From Photobacterium aquimaris (GTDB taxonomy: Bacteria > Pseudomonadota > Gammaproteobacteria > Enterobacterales > Vibrionaceae): DNA of 64,000 nt. Each line of letters opens with the position of its first letter. The first letter of the stretch is position 1. The translations under genes were made by a program, and so were the position numbers. The notes under the pieces were generated by a model. That model ran no database searches. It saw only the letters and a list, made by a program, of their open reading frames with translations, and was not told the origin of the DNA. This document shows positions 26,884-37,084 of this stretch, piece after piece. The stretch lies in assembly GCF_002954455.1 (NCBI RefSeq), contig NZ_MSCC01000001.1:1905128-1969127 (forward strand), given 5' to 3'.

Positions 26884-29247
26884 CTATAGGTCACTATTTC
26901 GTGCATTGACTAACTCAATGCCTGCTGGATTATTCTGCAATGCTATTGTTAGCACTTCATCAATCCAACGTACTGGGCGTACTTCCAAATCAGCAATGAC
27001 ATTTTCTGGAATTTCTTCTAAATCACGTTCATTTTCTTTTGGAATTAACACCGTTTTAATACCACCACGGTGCGCCGCTAATAGTTTCTCTTTTAAACCA
27101 CCAATCGGTAATACTTCACCACGTAATGTGATTTCACCCGTCATAGCAACATCAGCACGTACTGGGTTACCCGTTAAGCTAGAAACAAGCGCAGTACACA
27201 TCGCGATACCCGCACTTGGACCATCTTTTGGTGTTGCACCTTCAGGCACGTGAACATGAATATCGCGTTTTTCGTAAAAATCGCTCGCAATACCTAAACG
27301 CTCAGCGCGACTACGTACCACTGTCATTGCTGCCTGAATAGATTCTTGCATCACATCGCCCAAAGAGCCAGTGTATGTCAATTTGCCTTTACCCGGCATC
27401 GATTCAGTTTCGATAGTTAATAAATCACCACCTACTTCTGTCCATGCAAGGCCTGTTACTTGACCAACACGGTTACTTTCATCAGCTTTACCGTAATCGC
27501 AACGCTGCACACCTAAATAATCTTTTAGATTATCTTGGTTAATTGAAACGTGCTTAATGTCTTTGTTCAATAAAATTTCTTTCACTGCTTTACGGCATAG
27601 CTTTGAAATTTCACGCTCAAGACTACGTACACCAGCTTCACGAGTGTAGTAACGAATAATGCCAATAAGTGCTGAATCTTCAATAGTCAGCTCACTAGAC
27701 TTTAATCCATTACGCTGAATTTGCTTCTCAAGTAAGTGATTTTTAGCAATATTCAGTTTTTCATCTTCGGTATAACCAGAAAGACGGATCACTTCCATAC
27801 GATCAAGCAATGGTCCTGGAATATTCATTGAGTTCGAGGTAGCCACAAACATTACATCAGATAAGTCATAATCAACTTCAAGGTAATGATCGTTAAACGA
27901 ACTGTTTTGCTCAGGATCTAATACTTCTAGTAATGCTGACGCAGGATCACCGCGCATATCAGAAGACATTTTGTCAATTTCATCTAATAGGAATAGTGGG
28001 TTTTTCACTTCCACTTTTGCCATTTTCTGAATTAACTTACCCGGCATAGAACCAATATATGTACGACGGTGACCGCGGATTTCCGCTTCATCACGTACAC
28101 CACCTAATGCCATGCGCACGTATTTACGTCCGGTTGCAGCAGCAATAGATTGACCTAGCGAAGTTTTACCTACACCAGGAGGACCGACAAGACAAAGGAT
28201 TGGACCTTTAAGCTTGTTAACGCGGCTTTGTACTGCGAGATATTCAAGAATACGTTCTTTAACACGCTCTAGACCATAGTGATCGGCGTTAAGAATTTCT
28301 TCTGCTTTAGCAAGGTTCTTCTTCACTTTAGAACGCTTATGCCAAGGCACGCTTAACATCCAATCGATGTAACCACGTACAACAGTAGCTTCAGCAGACA
28401 TCGGTGACATCATCTTTAGCTTTTGCAGCTCTTGCTCAGTTTTTTCACGTGCTTCCGCTGGCATCTTTGATGCTTCAATTTTAAGCTTTAACGCTTCAAA
28501 TTCATCTGGTGCATCGTCAAGCTCACCCAATTCTTTCTGGATAGCTTTCATTTGTTCGTTTAGGTAATACTCGCGCTGAGATTTTTCCATCTGCTTTTTA
28601 ACGCGTCCACGGATGCGTTTTTCAACTTGCAGCAAATCAATCTCAGACTCCATCATTGCCATCAAGAACTCTAAACGCTCAGTGATATCAACAATTTCAA
28701 GTACTTTCTGCTTATCCGCTAATTTCAGAGGCATATGCGCTGCGATAGTATCTGCCAGACGCGCTGCATCATCAATGCCATTAAGGGATGTTAATACTTC
28801 AGGTGGAATTTTTTTGTTAAGCTTGATAAAGCCTTCAAACTGACTGATAGCCGTTCGAACTAAAACTTCTTGCTCACGCTCATCCATTGCTGGCGTAACC
28901 AAAAATTCAGCATTAGCTGTAAAAAATTCATCGTCAGCAAGATCTTCAACTTTGGCACGTTGCTGGCCTTCAACCAACACTTTTACCGTACCATCAGGTA
29001 ATTTTAATAGTTGAAGAATAGTGGCAACAGTACCAACATCATAAAGATCAGTGATCGACGGTTCATCTGTGGCTGCTTCTTTTTGAGCAACTAACAGAAT
29101 CTGTTTATTGTTTTCCATTGCCGACTCAAGGCAACGAATTGATTTTTCCCGGCCCACAAACAATGGAATAACCATATGAGGGTATACCACTACATCTCGT
29201 AGAGGTAGAACCGGGATCTCAAGGCGCTCAGAACGCTCCAGGTTCAT
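26884..29247 (-). CDS. lon: ATP-dependent protease Lon
   Basis: 787 residues, normal Lon size. Order: N-terminal substrate domain, AAA+ ATPase with Walker [16 protein letters not shown] (about 357) and Walker B LFLLDEID, then the Ser-Lys protease domain with GPSAGIAM (Ser near 680) and the Lys in [15 protein letters not shown]. It degrades misfolded and regulatory proteins. Upstream are a sigma-32-like promoter (29343-29369) and a perfect 13-bp inverted repeat in the predicted leader. A terminator after clpX separates it from the clp operon. Confidence 0.96.
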   Translation of the reverse strand: MNLERSERLEIPVLPLRDVVVYPHMVIPLFVGREKSIRCLESAMENNKQILLVAQKEAATDEPSITDLYDVGTVATILQLLKLPDGTVKVLVEGQQRAKVEDLADDEFFTANAEFLVTPAMDEREQEVLVRTAISQFEGFIKLNKKIPPEVLTSLNGIDDAARLADTIAAHMPLKLADKQKVLEIVDITERLEFLMAMMESEIDLLQVEKRIRGRVKKQMEKSQREYYLNEQMKAIQKELGELDDAPDEFEALKLKIEASKMPAEAREKTEQELQKLKMMSPMSAEATVVRGYIDWMLSVPWHKRSKVKKNLAKAEEILNADHYGLERVKERILEYLAVQSRVNKLKGPILCLVGPPGVGKTSLGQSIAAATGRKYVRMALGGVRDEAEIRGHRRTYIGSMPGKLIQKMAKVEVKNPLFLLDEIDKMSSDMRGDPASALLEVLDPEQNSSFNDHYLEVDYDLSDVMFVATSNSMNIPGPLLDRMEVIRLSGYTEDEKLNIAKNHLLEKQIQRNGLKSSELTIEDSALIGIIRYYTREAGVRSLEREISKLCRKAVKEILLNKDIKHVSINQDNLKDYLGVQRCDYGKADESNRVGQVTGLAWTEVGGDLLTIETESMPGKGKLTYTGSLGDVMQESIQAAMTVVRSRAERLGIASDFYEKRDIHVHVPEGATPKDGPSAGIAMCTALVSSLTGNPVRADVAMTGEITLRGEVLPIGGLKEKLLAAHRGGIKTVLIPKENERDLEEIPENVIADLEVRPVRWIDEVLTIALQNNPAGIELVNARNSDL

Positions 29248-29270
29248 ATTCTTCTCTCTTCCTGTCCATA

Positions 29271-29324
29271 CTAATCGTATTAAATAACCTAACTGGATAC
29301 AGCTTAGTTACTTAATACGATTAG
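29271..29324 (-). promoter_or_regulatory. 13-bp inverted repeat (leader hairpin) upstream of lon
   Basis: CTAATCGTATTAA at 29271-29283 is perfectly complementary to TTAATACGATTAG at 29312-29324; a further TAAC/GTTA pair lies inside. It lies 24-77 bases before the lon ATG and downstream of the predicted promoter, so it would form a strong hairpin near the mRNA 5' end, or act as an operator. Confidence 0.7.
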
Positions 29325-29342
29325 AGTTAGCTTATATTGAGT

Positions 29343-29369
29343 ATATGGGGGTAAAGCATCAAGTTTCAA
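29343..29369 (-). promoter_or_regulatory. Sigma-32-like heat-shock promoter of lon
   Basis: On the minus strand TTGAAA (29364-29369), a 13-bp spacer, then CCCCATAT (29343-29350). This fits the RpoH consensus CTTGAAA-N13/14-CCCCATNT. Lon is a known RpoH target in E. coli. Confidence 0.75.
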
Positions 29370-29390
29370 TGTATGAAATGTCAGAAAATA

Positions 29391-29418
29391 AAAAAGGAGG
29401 CAAAAGCCTCCCTTTTTT
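29391..29418 (-). terminator. Terminator after clpX
   Basis: GGAGGC / GCCTCC stem with a 4-nt loop, extended by flanking A and T runs (AAAAA before, CTTTTTT after). Confidence 0.85.
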
Positions 29419-29456
29419 AAGCTTTTATGTGCAAATATTAAGCACTTACTCAGCCA

Positions 29457-30740
29457 TTACTCAGCACTTGCTGCTTCTTGTGTTTCTGTATTTTCGAAAA
29501 TCAGTAATGGTTCTGACTCACCGTTAATTACAGACTCATCAATAACAACTTTACTGATACCTTCTAGAGACGGAAGCTCATACATGGTATCAAGTAACAC
29601 TGCTTCAACAATAGAACGTAGACCACGAGCACCTGTTTTACGATCCATAGCTTTTTTAGCAATCGCAATCAGTGCATCATCGCGGAATTCAAGTTCAACG
29701 TTTTCAAGCGCTAATAATGCGGCATACTGTTTAGTAAGGGCATTCTTAGGCTCACGTAGAATTTGAACTAACGCGTCTTGGTCTAATTCGCCAAGCGTTG
29801 CTGTTACAGGTAGACGACCAATGAATTCAGGGATTAAACCGTATTTCACCAAATCTTCTGGTTCAACTTTCTTAAACAAATCACTTAAAGTATCTGTTTG
29901 GTCTTTTGAACGTACATCAGCAGCAAAACCGATGCCAGTACCTGTTGCTACACGTTGCTCAACCACTTTATCTAGGCCTGCAAATGCACCACCACAGATA
30001 AATAGGATCTTAGAAGTATCAACTTGTAAGAATTCCTGTTGAGGATGCTTACGACCTCCTTGTGGTGGAACAGAAGCAACTGTACCTTCGATTAGCTTCA
30101 ACAATGCTTGCTGAACGCCTTCACCAGATACATCACGTGTGATTGATGGATTATCTGACTTACGAGAAATCTTATCGATTTCATCGATGTAAACAATGCC
30201 ACGCTCAGCTTTAGCTACGTCGTAATCACATTTTTGTAGCAGCTTTTGAATGATGTTTTCAACGTCTTCACCAACATAACCTGCTTCAGTTAATGTTGTT
30301 GCATCAGCCATTGTAAACGGTACATCAAGCATACGCGCTAATGTCTCAGCCAATAATGTTTTACCACTACCAGTAGGACCAATAAGTAGGATGTTACTCT
30401 TACCTAATTCAACGCCATCACTATTCTTGTCGCCATTACGTAGACGCTTATAGTGATTGTATACAGCAACAGCCAACACTTTTTTAGCATGTGATTGGCC
30501 GATGACATAATCATCTAAGTTGTTACGAATTTGCTGTGGTGTCGGCAGCTCGTCGCTATCGCTTTTCGTCATCACTTCTTTGATTTCTTCGCGAATAATG
30601 TCGTTGCATAAATCAACGCACTCATCACAAATATAAACAGAAGGACCAGCAATTAGCTTGCGAACTTCATGCTGACTTTTTCCACAGAAAGAGCAATAAA
30701 GCAGTTTGCTACTACTTCCCTCTTTTCGTTTGTCTGTCAT
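29457..30740 (-). CDS. clpX: ClpXP ATPase subunit ClpX
   Basis: 427 residues. The N-terminal zinc-binding domain shows as [14 protein letters not shown]...[10 protein letters not shown]; the AAA+ module has [18 protein letters not shown], Walker [12 protein letters not shown] and a sensor-2 region with TGARGLRSI. ClpX unfolds proteins and feeds them to ClpP. It follows clpP after a 111-bp gap without a clear terminator, so the two are probably co-transcribed. RssB, encoded at 37085, is the known adaptor that delivers sigma-S to ClpXP. Confidence 0.96.
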   Translation of the reverse strand: MTDKRKEGSSSKLLYCSFCGKSQHEVRKLIAGPSVYICDECVDLCNDIIREEIKEVMTKSDSDELPTPQQIRNNLDDYVIGQSHAKKVLAVAVYNHYKRLRNGDKNSDGVELGKSNILLIGPTGSGKTLLAETLARMLDVPFTMADATTLTEAGYVGEDVENIIQKLLQKCDYDVAKAERGIVYIDEIDKISRKSDNPSITRDVSGEGVQQALLKLIEGTVASVPPQGGRKHPQQEFLQVDTSKILFICGGAFAGLDKVVEQRVATGTGIGFAADVRSKDQTDTLSDLFKKVEPEDLVKYGLIPEFIGRLPVTATLGELDQDALVQILREPKNALTKQYAALLALENVELEFRDDALIAIAKKAMDRKTGARGLRSIVEAVLLDTMYELPSLEGISKVVIDESVINGESEPLLIFENTETQEAASAE

Positions 30741-30851
30741 TCGCTAACCTCTTTATTGGGGTATCCCATCATTGTCTTGTCTTGAGTGTATAACAAGTCG
30801 ACTTATTTTGCTTTACTAAACCCGCATCGCGAATTGCAAAATAAAACTGGC

Positions 30852-31475
30852 TTAATCACGCTTACTCAATACAGCATCAACAAGGCCGTACTCTACTGCC
30901 TGATCTGCAGACATAAAGTTATCACGGTCAGTATCACGCTCAACAATTTCTAATGGTTGACCAGTATGTTCAGCCAATAGTCCATTTAAACGTTGTTTAA
31001 TCGTTAGGATTTCTTGTGCATGGATTTGAATATCCGATGCTTGTCCTTGGAAACCACCAAGTGGTTGGTGGATCATAACGCGTGAATTAGGTAGACAATA
31101 ACGTTTACCCTTAGCACCGCCAGCCAATAAGAAAGCACCCATCGAACATGCTTGACCCATACATACTGTACTTACATTTGGTTTAATAAATTGCATAGTG
31201 TCATAAATTGACATACCTGCAGTTACTGAACCACCTGGAGAGTTAATGTAAAGGAAGATATCTTTGTCTGGGTTCTCTGACTCCAAAAATAGTAGCTGGG
31301 CTACAACTAAGTTAGCCATATGATCTTCAACCTGACCGGTTAAGAAAATCACACGCTCTTTTAGGAGACGGGAATAAATATCGTAAGAACGCTCACCACG
31401 AGAAGTCTGCTCGACCACCATAGGTACCAGCGCATCCATAATCGGTGACATGCCGTTTTGTGCTTGGTAGCTCAT
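30852..31475 (-). CDS. clpP: ClpP protease subunit
   Basis: 207 residues. Catalytic triad visible: Ser in [14 protein letters not shown], His in VMIHQPLGG, Asp in [12 protein letters not shown]. It forms the double-ring serine peptidase of ClpXP and ClpAP. It lies between tig and clpX as in E. coli. A TTGACA-like -35 is present in the 105-bp spacer before it, but a promoter there is not certain. Confidence 0.96.
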   Translation of the reverse strand: MSYQAQNGMSPIMDALVPMVVEQTSRGERSYDIYSRLLKERVIFLTGQVEDHMANLVVAQLLFLESENPDKDIFLYINSPGGSVTAGMSIYDTMQFIKPNVSTVCMGQACSMGAFLLAGGAKGKRYCLPNSRVMIHQPLGGFQGQASDIQIHAQEILTIKQRLNGLLAEHTGQPLEIVERDTDRDNFMSADQAVEYGLVDAVLSKRD

Positions 31476-31580
31476 AATCTTATTTCCCTAAAATAAATGG
31501 CCCGAATGAAAGTATTCACACGGACCATTGTTAGCAGAAGACTTGAGACAATGTCAAATCTCTACAGCAATTTCAGTAAA

Positions 31581-32879
31581 TTAAGCAGCAGGATTCATTA
31601 GATCGTTGAAGCTAACTTCTTTATCTGAAACCTGAGCTTTAGCTAGAAGTGCATCAATTGCTTGCTCTTCTAGAGCAACGTTGCGCATATTGTTCATTAG
31701 CTGCTCGTTGCTTGCGTAGTATTTAACTACTTCTGTTGGATCTTCATATGCAGATGCCATTTCAGCGATGATTGCAGTTACGCGCTCTTCGTCTGCTTTT
31801 AGCTCTTCTGCTTTAATTACTTCACCAACTAGTAGGCCAACAACTACACGACGCTTAGCTTGCTCTTCGAACAATTCACGTGGTAGTTCAGGCATGTTCT
31901 TAGCATCGCCGCCAAAACGTTGTGCAGCTTGCTTACGTAGTGCTTCGATTTCTTGATCGATAAGCGCTGTAGGTACTGCGATGTCGTTTTGCTCAACAAG
32001 ACCGTTAAGAACTTGATCTTTAATACGACCTTTAACAGCTTGCTTAAGCTCACGCTCCATGTTCTTACGAACTTCAGTCTTAAGACCTTCAACAGAACCG
32101 TCTTCAACACCAAACTTAGAAACGAATTCTTCAGTTAGCTCAGGTAGTTGTTGTGCTTCTACTTTATGAAGAGTAATAGCAAATGCTGCAGACTTACCTT
32201 TTAGGTTTTCTGCGTGGTATTCTTCAGGGAAAGTTACTTCAACAGTAAACTCGTCGCCTGCTTTATGACCAACAACACCTTCTTCGAAACCAGGGATCAT
32301 ACGACCTTGGCCCATAGCAAGTGCGAAACCTTCAGCTTTACCGCCGTCGAATTCTTCGCCATCGATAGTACCAACGAAATCGATAGTTACACGGCTATCT
32401 GCATCAGCTGCTGCTTCAACTTCAGTCCAAGTAGCTTGTTGCTTACGTAGTGTATCTAGCATGCCGTCAACGTCAGCATCAGTTACAGTTACAACTGGCT
32501 TCTCAACAACAACTTTATCTAGACCAGCTAGTTCGATTTCTGGGAAAACTTCAAAAGAAGCTTTAAACACTAAATCTTTACCTTCAGCAATTTCTACTGG
32601 AGTGAAAGTTGGTGCGCCAGCTGGGTTGATCTGCTCTTTAACGATAGCTTCGATAAAGTGGCGGTGCATTACTTCACCTAGGATGTCTTGACGTACAGAA
32701 GCGCCAAACATTTTAGCAACCATCTTCATTGGTGCTTTACCTGGGCGGAAACCGTCGAAACGACGAGTTTTAGCAATTTTACGTAGTTCAGCAGCAACAG
32801 CATCTTCGATGTTTGCAGCAGGAACTGTAATAGTTAGGTGGCGTTCTAGACCTTCAGTGGTTTCAACAGTAACTTGCAT
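31581..32879 (-). CDS. tig: Trigger factor
   Basis: 432 residues from ATG 32879, behind GAGGT; the frame extends five codons upstream. N-terminal ribosome-binding domain with the signature [14 protein letters not shown] (around 44), central FKBP-type isomerase domain ([43 protein letters not shown]) and C-terminal chaperone domain. It meets nascent chains at the ribosome exit. First gene of the tig-clpP-clpX region. Confidence 0.96.
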   Translation of the reverse strand: MQVTVETTEGLERHLTITVPAANIEDAVAAELRKIAKTRRFDGFRPGKAPMKMVAKMFGASVRQDILGEVMHRHFIEAIVKEQINPAGAPTFTPVEIAEGKDLVFKASFEVFPEIELAGLDKVVVEKPVVTVTDADVDGMLDTLRKQQATWTEVEAAADADSRVTIDFVGTIDGEEFDGGKAEGFALAMGQGRMIPGFEEGVVGHKAGDEFTVEVTFPEEYHAENLKGKSAAFAITLHKVEAQQLPELTEEFVSKFGVEDGSVEGLKTEVRKNMERELKQAVKGRIKDQVLNGLVEQNDIAVPTALIDQEIEALRKQAAQRFGGDAKNMPELPRELFEEQAKRRVVVGLLVGEVIKAEELKADEERVTAIIAEMASAYEDPTEVVKYYASNEQLMNNMRNVALEEQAIDALLAKAQVSDKEVSFNDLMNPAA

Positions 32880-33318
32880 TATATTTAACCTCAAAACTTA
32901 ACTCAGTGTTTCTGAGTGATGTTGCCGAACAGCCATTTACTGACGGTGGCATCCTTTCGTGTTACAGCTCGAAAACCATAACGCCTAAATTCTTTCTTAA
33001 AGATTCTGAGAGTAGATAGCCTACTTCTCAGAGCGCGCTATTATAACGACACCTAAGGGTGACGTCGAGGTAGATACCTTACTTAACGCGAACGATCTCT
33101 CTGACTGCATTACAAGATAGGGGCTAGAAATATCATTTCAAGGGGAAAAATGAAAAAAATCGCATTTTAACTGGTTTTTGTGGTTCAAATGTTGGAAAAA
33201 CGAGCTAATTAGACAAATTTTAACAGTAACTAGTGAGAAAATTGGCTTGAAATATTGGAGTGTAGAATTAGAAAAATGATTGAAGATAAAAGGATAACAT
33301 CAAGAAGGGAAGAGAAGA
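32880..33318. other. Spacer between tig and tRNA-Arg
   Basis: 439 bp without a gene. It holds the tig promoter region. The part nearest tig (32890-33110) is less AT-rich, with a symmetrical CTGAGAGTAGAT...CTACTTCTCAG element near 33006-33032 that could form a hairpin in a tig leader. Confidence 0.5.
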
Positions 33319-33395
33319 TGGTACGCCCTGCAGGATTCGAACCTGCGACCACATCCTTAGAAGGGACGTGCTCTATCCAGCTGAGCTAAGGGCGC
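33319..33395 (-). tRNA. argU: tRNA-Arg (anticodon UCU)
   Basis: 77 nt including encoded CCA. Acceptor GCGCCCT/AGGGCGT, D-arm AGCTCAGCTGGATAGAGC, anticodon stem CGTCC/GGATG with loop CTTCTAA (anticodon TCT), T-arm GCAGGTTCGAATCCTGC. It decodes AGA/AGG. No integration footprint (displaced repeat of the 3' end) is seen next to it. Confidence 0.95.
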
Positions 33396-33647
33396 ATCAT
33401 TGTGTAACATGACGTTACGAGGCGAGATTATACGTAGCTATCATATAAGGTCAATCTCTTTACTTCATTTTTCATGCTTAAAACAACTGATTGGTTAAAG
33501 ATACAACAAAACAAACGTGATTGGGGATATTTTGTGAAGAAACAATAGCTCACAGCAACGAGTTAACTGCATGTTTATCACTCTTTTTCGATGGATGGTC
33601 ACTGCTTCAACACTTAAATCATAGTGATAGCAAAATATAAAATCAAA

Positions 33648-33683
33648 TAGCAAACGTTTGCCTGATGGCAATTCTATTTATAA
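33648..33683 (+). promoter_or_regulatory. PurR-like operator overlapping the folD promoter
   Basis: TAGCAAACGTTTGCCT at 33648-33663 contains the perfect palindrome GCAAACGTTTGC of PurR boxes (consensus ACGCAAACGTTTGCGT). It overlaps a -35-like GTTTGC that is followed 17 bp later by TATAAT at about 33678. Purine excess would then repress folD. Confidence 0.7.
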
Positions 33684-33734
33684 TCTGCCACAATATTGAC
33701 GTTGATACGTTCAACCAACACAACAAGGATCACC

Positions 33735-34592
33735 ATGAGCGCTCAAATTATTGATGGGAAAATTATCTCCCAAACTGTACGACAGGAAGTTGCCGCCAGA
33801 GTCAAAGCACGCACCGATGCCGGATTACGCGCACCTGGATTAGCTGTTGTTCTCGTAGGTCAGGATCCAGCCTCACAGATCTACGTTGGTAGTAAACGCA
33901 AAGCCTGTGAAGAAGTTGGGTTTATTTCAAAATCATTTGATCTACCAACTACAGCAACTGAACAACAATTACTCGATTTAATTGATGAGCTTAATCAAGA
34001 TCCAACCATGGATGGTATTTTAGTACAATTACCATTACCAGCAGGTATGGACACCACACGTATTCTTGAACGCATCGATCCTGAGAAAGATGTCGATGGT
34101 TTTCACCCTTACAATGTCGGTCGCCTTAGTCAACGTATTCCTAAATTACGTTCATGCACGCCAAAAGGCATTATTACACTGCTAGAACGCTACAATATTG
34201 AAGTACGCGGAAAACATGCAGTTATTGTTGGTGCATCAAACATTGTTGGACGACCAATGACACTTGAGTTGTTATTAGCAGGTGCTACCACAACGACTTG
34301 TCACCGTTTTACACAAGATCTTGAAAGTCATGTACGTCAAGCTGATATTCTCGTTGTCGCCGTTGGTAAACCGAATTTTATTCCTGGAAACTGGATAAAA
34401 GAAGACGCAACAGTGATTGATGTCGGTATTAACCGTCTTGAAAATGGTAAGTTGTGCGGGGATGTAGAATTTGATGTTGCTTGTCAGCGTGCCAAACATA
34501 TCACACCTGTACCTGGTGGTGTAGGACCAATGACGGTAGCAACCTTAATTGAAAATACGTTGCTCGCCTGTGAACAATACCATTCAGCATAA
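33735..34592 (+). CDS. folD: Methylenetetrahydrofolate dehydrogenase/cyclohydrolase FolD
   Basis: 285 residues from ATG 33735, behind AAGGATCACC; the frame extends 13 codons upstream through the promoter region. It makes 10-formyl-THF from 5,10-methylene-THF with NADP. Visible are [14 protein letters not shown] (catalytic Tyr/Lys), [26 protein letters not shown], and the NADP loop [13 protein letters not shown], ending [16 protein letters not shown]. The PurR-like box upstream fits its role in supplying one-carbon units for purines. Confidence 0.95.
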   Translation: MSAQIIDGKIISQTVRQEVAARVKARTDAGLRAPGLAVVLVGQDPASQIYVGSKRKACEEVGFISKSFDLPTTATEQQLLDLIDELNQDPTMDGILVQLPLPAGMDTTRILERIDPEKDVDGFHPYNVGRLSQRIPKLRSCTPKGIITLLERYNIEVRGKHAVIVGASNIVGRPMTLELLLAGATTTTCHRFTQDLESHVRQADILVVAVGKPNFIPGNWIKEDATVIDVGINRLENGKLCGDVEFDVACQRAKHITPVPGGVGPMTVATLIENTLLACEQYHSA

Positions 34593-34631
34593 ACACATGA
34601 GCGAATAACAATAGCGTATGATGGGATATAC

Positions 34632-34660
34632 AAAAGCGAGTAGCAACATACTCGCTTTTT
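34632..34660. terminator. Bidirectional terminator between folD and rfaH
   Basis: AAAAGCGAGTA / TACTCGCTTTT, a perfect 11-bp stem with a 6-nt loop between convergent genes. Confidence 0.88.
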
Positions 34661-34668
34661 TATTGCTA

Positions 34669-35172
34669 TTATTCTTTGTTTTTCACTAAATCAGTATTCT
34701 CTACACTGACTTTTACTTGTTTACCCAGTAAATTAATCAGCATAAATGAGCGTTGCTCACCATCAGGCTCATGATAAATAGCGTCAAGACCTTTAAATTC
34801 ACCTTGCTCTAAAATTAATTTATCCCCCTGCTGAGGTAATGATTCAAACATATCTTTATATGAATCATTCTCTTCATTAAGCATTAAATTATAGATAAGT
34901 TCTTCACTCACTATCTGTGGCATAGCCCCTTGACGAATAAAGTCTGCAACGCCACGTGTTGAACGTACCGTGGTAAAGCTTAATTTTTCAGGATCAAACG
35001 TCACAAAAACGTAACTTGGAAATAGTGGCTCATAACATTCACAACGTTTACCGCGCACAATCTTTTCAACAACAACTTGCGGGTAATAACATTCAGCCCC
35101 TTGACGATCAAGATTGATCACTGCGCGTTCTTGCTCACTACGCTTACAATAAAGTAGATACCAATCTTTCAT
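34669..35172 (-). CDS. rfaH: Transcription antiterminator RfaH
   Basis: 167 residues from the ATG at 35172, the last of a TTG-ATG-ATG run behind GAGG. The NusG-like N-terminal domain (MKDWYLLYCKRSEQERAVINLDRQGAECYYPQV) and the RfaH-specific KIVRGKRCECYEPLFPSYVFVTFD are clear; a KOW domain ends the protein. RfaH binds ops sites in leaders of long surface-polysaccharide and secretion operons, prevents Rho termination and recruits ribosomes. A weak ops-like sequence is found before wecA in this window. Confidence 0.93.
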   Translation of the reverse strand: MKDWYLLYCKRSEQERAVINLDRQGAECYYPQVVVEKIVRGKRCECYEPLFPSYVFVTFDPEKLSFTTVRSTRGVADFIRQGAMPQIVSEELIYNLMLNEENDSYKDMFESLPQQGDKLILEQGEFKGLDAIYHEPDGEQRSFMLINLLGKQVKVSVENTDLVKNKE

Positions 35173-35616
35173 CATCAACCTCGATTAAATCTCAACTTTA
35201 ATCAGTATATACAAATCAATATTGATTTTCATCTTCCAGCACAAAAACCCAGCTTTGATAAGTGTTGGAATTATATTCTATGGTTAGAAGCCTAAGTAAT
35301 ATGATTGACCAATATCCCTGCGCTTAATTTGTAACATATATGAATATTCTCACACAGTGATATAACCACCCAATATAATACGTAAAAACAACACAAAACC
35401 CTAAATTTGAACAACAAAATAGTGTAAGATACAGATAATGGTAATGGAATTTGATTTTTCATAATTGATCGATATATATACAATTGCTTATTTATCAGCA
35501 TGTTATAATGTTTTATCATTGTTTGTTAAATGTAAAAACTTGCAGTCAAATATATTGTGCTTTATAAACCTACATGAATGAGCAAACACACTAATTAAAA
35601 TAAAATAGAGAATCTT
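35173..35616. other. Divergent AT-rich spacer between rfaH and the peptide transporter gene
   Basis: 444 bp. A 75-codon minus-strand frame at 35292-35519 lacks a ribosome site and recognisable domains and is not called. It should contain both promoters. Confidence 0.55.
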
Positions 35617-37011
35617 ATGAGTCATAATAGTAGTGGTACCCTTCTGGGCCACCCAAAAGGCTTGTTCCTTTTATTTGGAACAGAGCTATGGGAACGCTTT
35701 TCTTATTACGCAATGCGCGCCATCTTGGTTTTATATTTAACAGATAAAACCATTAACGGCGGCCTTGGCTGGACCACAGAAGAAGCACTTAACTTATACG
35801 GTATCTACACTGGCCTAGTTTATTTTACTCCTCTTATTGGTGGTTGGATTGCCGACAACATTTTAGGTCAACGTCGCTCAATTATTATTGGTGGCGTATT
35901 AATGGCCATTGGCCAATTTACACTTGCTTTACCTCATAGTGTGGTTGACCCCCATGCCGTGACTGCTTTCTACATTGGTTTAGCTTTCCTTATTGTTGGT
36001 AATGGTTTATTTAAGCCAAACATTTCAACTATGGTTGGTGATTTATACCCTGAAGGTGATAACCGTCGTGATGGCGCATTTACGATTTTCTATATGGGTA
36101 TTAATATCGGCTCACTACTAGCGGGTGTTATTGCCGGTACAGCATCTGCTGTTTATGGTTGGAAAGCGGGGTTCTTATGTGCTGGTGTTGGCATGTTGAT
36201 GAGCCTATTAATTCAAATTTTCTTCGCTCAACGTTACTTAGGCGATATCGGTACTGTACCTGCCGCGGTGCGTGATGCTGAAAAAAATGCCAGTGGTAAA
36301 AAAGAGCCACTGACTAAAATTGAACGTGATCGCTTAAAAGTAATTTTAGTGATGTGTACGTTTGTGATCGTATTCTGGGCAGGCTTTGAACAAGCTGGCG
36401 GCCTTATGAATATTTACTCACAAGAATATACCAACCGTATGATTGGCAATTTTGAAGTACCAGCAGCATGGTTCCAATCATTAAACCCATTCTTTATTAT
36501 TATCTGCGCACCTATCTTAGCGGCACTTTGGGTTCGTATGGGTAAGAGTGAACCAAACTCACCGGTTAAATTTGCATTAGCTATGTTCTCTCTTGCATTA
36601 GGCTTTGCCTGTATGATCGGTGCGGCACTAGAGCAAAACGGTGATGTAACCGTTAAAACATCAATGATGTGGCTGGTTGGTGCATACTTCTTCCATACAA
36701 TTGGTGAGCTATGTCTATCACCAATTGGTTTATCAATGGTAACCAAATTAGCACCACTACGTTTGGCATCCTTGATGATGGGCGCATGGTTTGGTGCTAA
36801 TGCGATTGCAAACTACATTGCCGGTGTTGTCGGCGCAAGTATCGGTGAAGCGGGCCCATTAGCTATCTTCTCTGGTATTGCTATTACAGCCGTGATCGCG
36901 GGTGTATTATTGCTGTTATTCTCAAACAAACTTATTTCGTGGATGCATGGTGCTGAAGGCGCTGTGGATAACGACGATAATCAACCTAAGCCACAAACTG
37001 CAAATGCGTAG
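35617..37011 (+). CDS. Proton-dependent oligopeptide (POT/PTR2) transporter
   Basis: 464 residues, about 12-14 membrane helices. POT signatures: the N-terminal ELWERFSYYAMRAILVLYL (E-x-x-E-R-F-x-Y-Y) and YFTPLIGGWIADNILGQRRSIIIGG, then GLFKPNISTMVGDLY and FYMGINIGSLLA. It imports di- or tripeptides with protons across the inner membrane. Which E. coli Dtp paralogue it matches cannot be settled by eye. Single gene ended by the terminator at 37036. Confidence 0.92.
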   Translation: MSHNSSGTLLGHPKGLFLLFGTELWERFSYYAMRAILVLYLTDKTINGGLGWTTEEALNLYGIYTGLVYFTPLIGGWIADNILGQRRSIIIGGVLMAIGQFTLALPHSVVDPHAVTAFYIGLAFLIVGNGLFKPNISTMVGDLYPEGDNRRDGAFTIFYMGINIGSLLAGVIAGTASAVYGWKAGFLCAGVGMLMSLLIQIFFAQRYLGDIGTVPAAVRDAEKNASGKKEPLTKIERDRLKVILVMCTFVIVFWAGFEQAGGLMNIYSQEYTNRMIGNFEVPAAWFQSLNPFFIIICAPILAALWVRMGKSEPNSPVKFALAMFSLALGFACMIGAALEQNGDVTVKTSMMWLVGAYFFHTIGELCLSPIGLSMVTKLAPLRLASLMMGAWFGANAIANYIAGVVGASIGEAGPLAIFSGIAITAVIAGVLLLLFSNKLISWMHGAEGAVDNDDNQPKPQTANA

Positions 37012-37035
37012 TGGTTATAGTGAATAATAGAAAAT

Positions 37036-37066
37036 AAAAAAGGGATGCTACGGCATCCCTTTTTTA
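37036..37066. terminator. Bidirectional terminator between the peptide transporter gene and rssB
   Basis: AAAAAAGGGATGC / GCATCCCTTTTTT with a 4-nt loop. Confidence 0.9.
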
Positions 37067-37084
37067 TTAAAAACAGTACTTAAT

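Noticed and set aside
33319..33395. tRNA-Arg as integration site of a mobile element
   Set aside because: No displaced copy of the tRNA 3' end and no integrase gene are found beside it.
35292..35519. Minus-strand 75-codon frame between rfaH and the peptide transporter gene
   Set aside because: It lacks a ribosome site and recognisable motifs, and lies in AT-rich promoter DNA.
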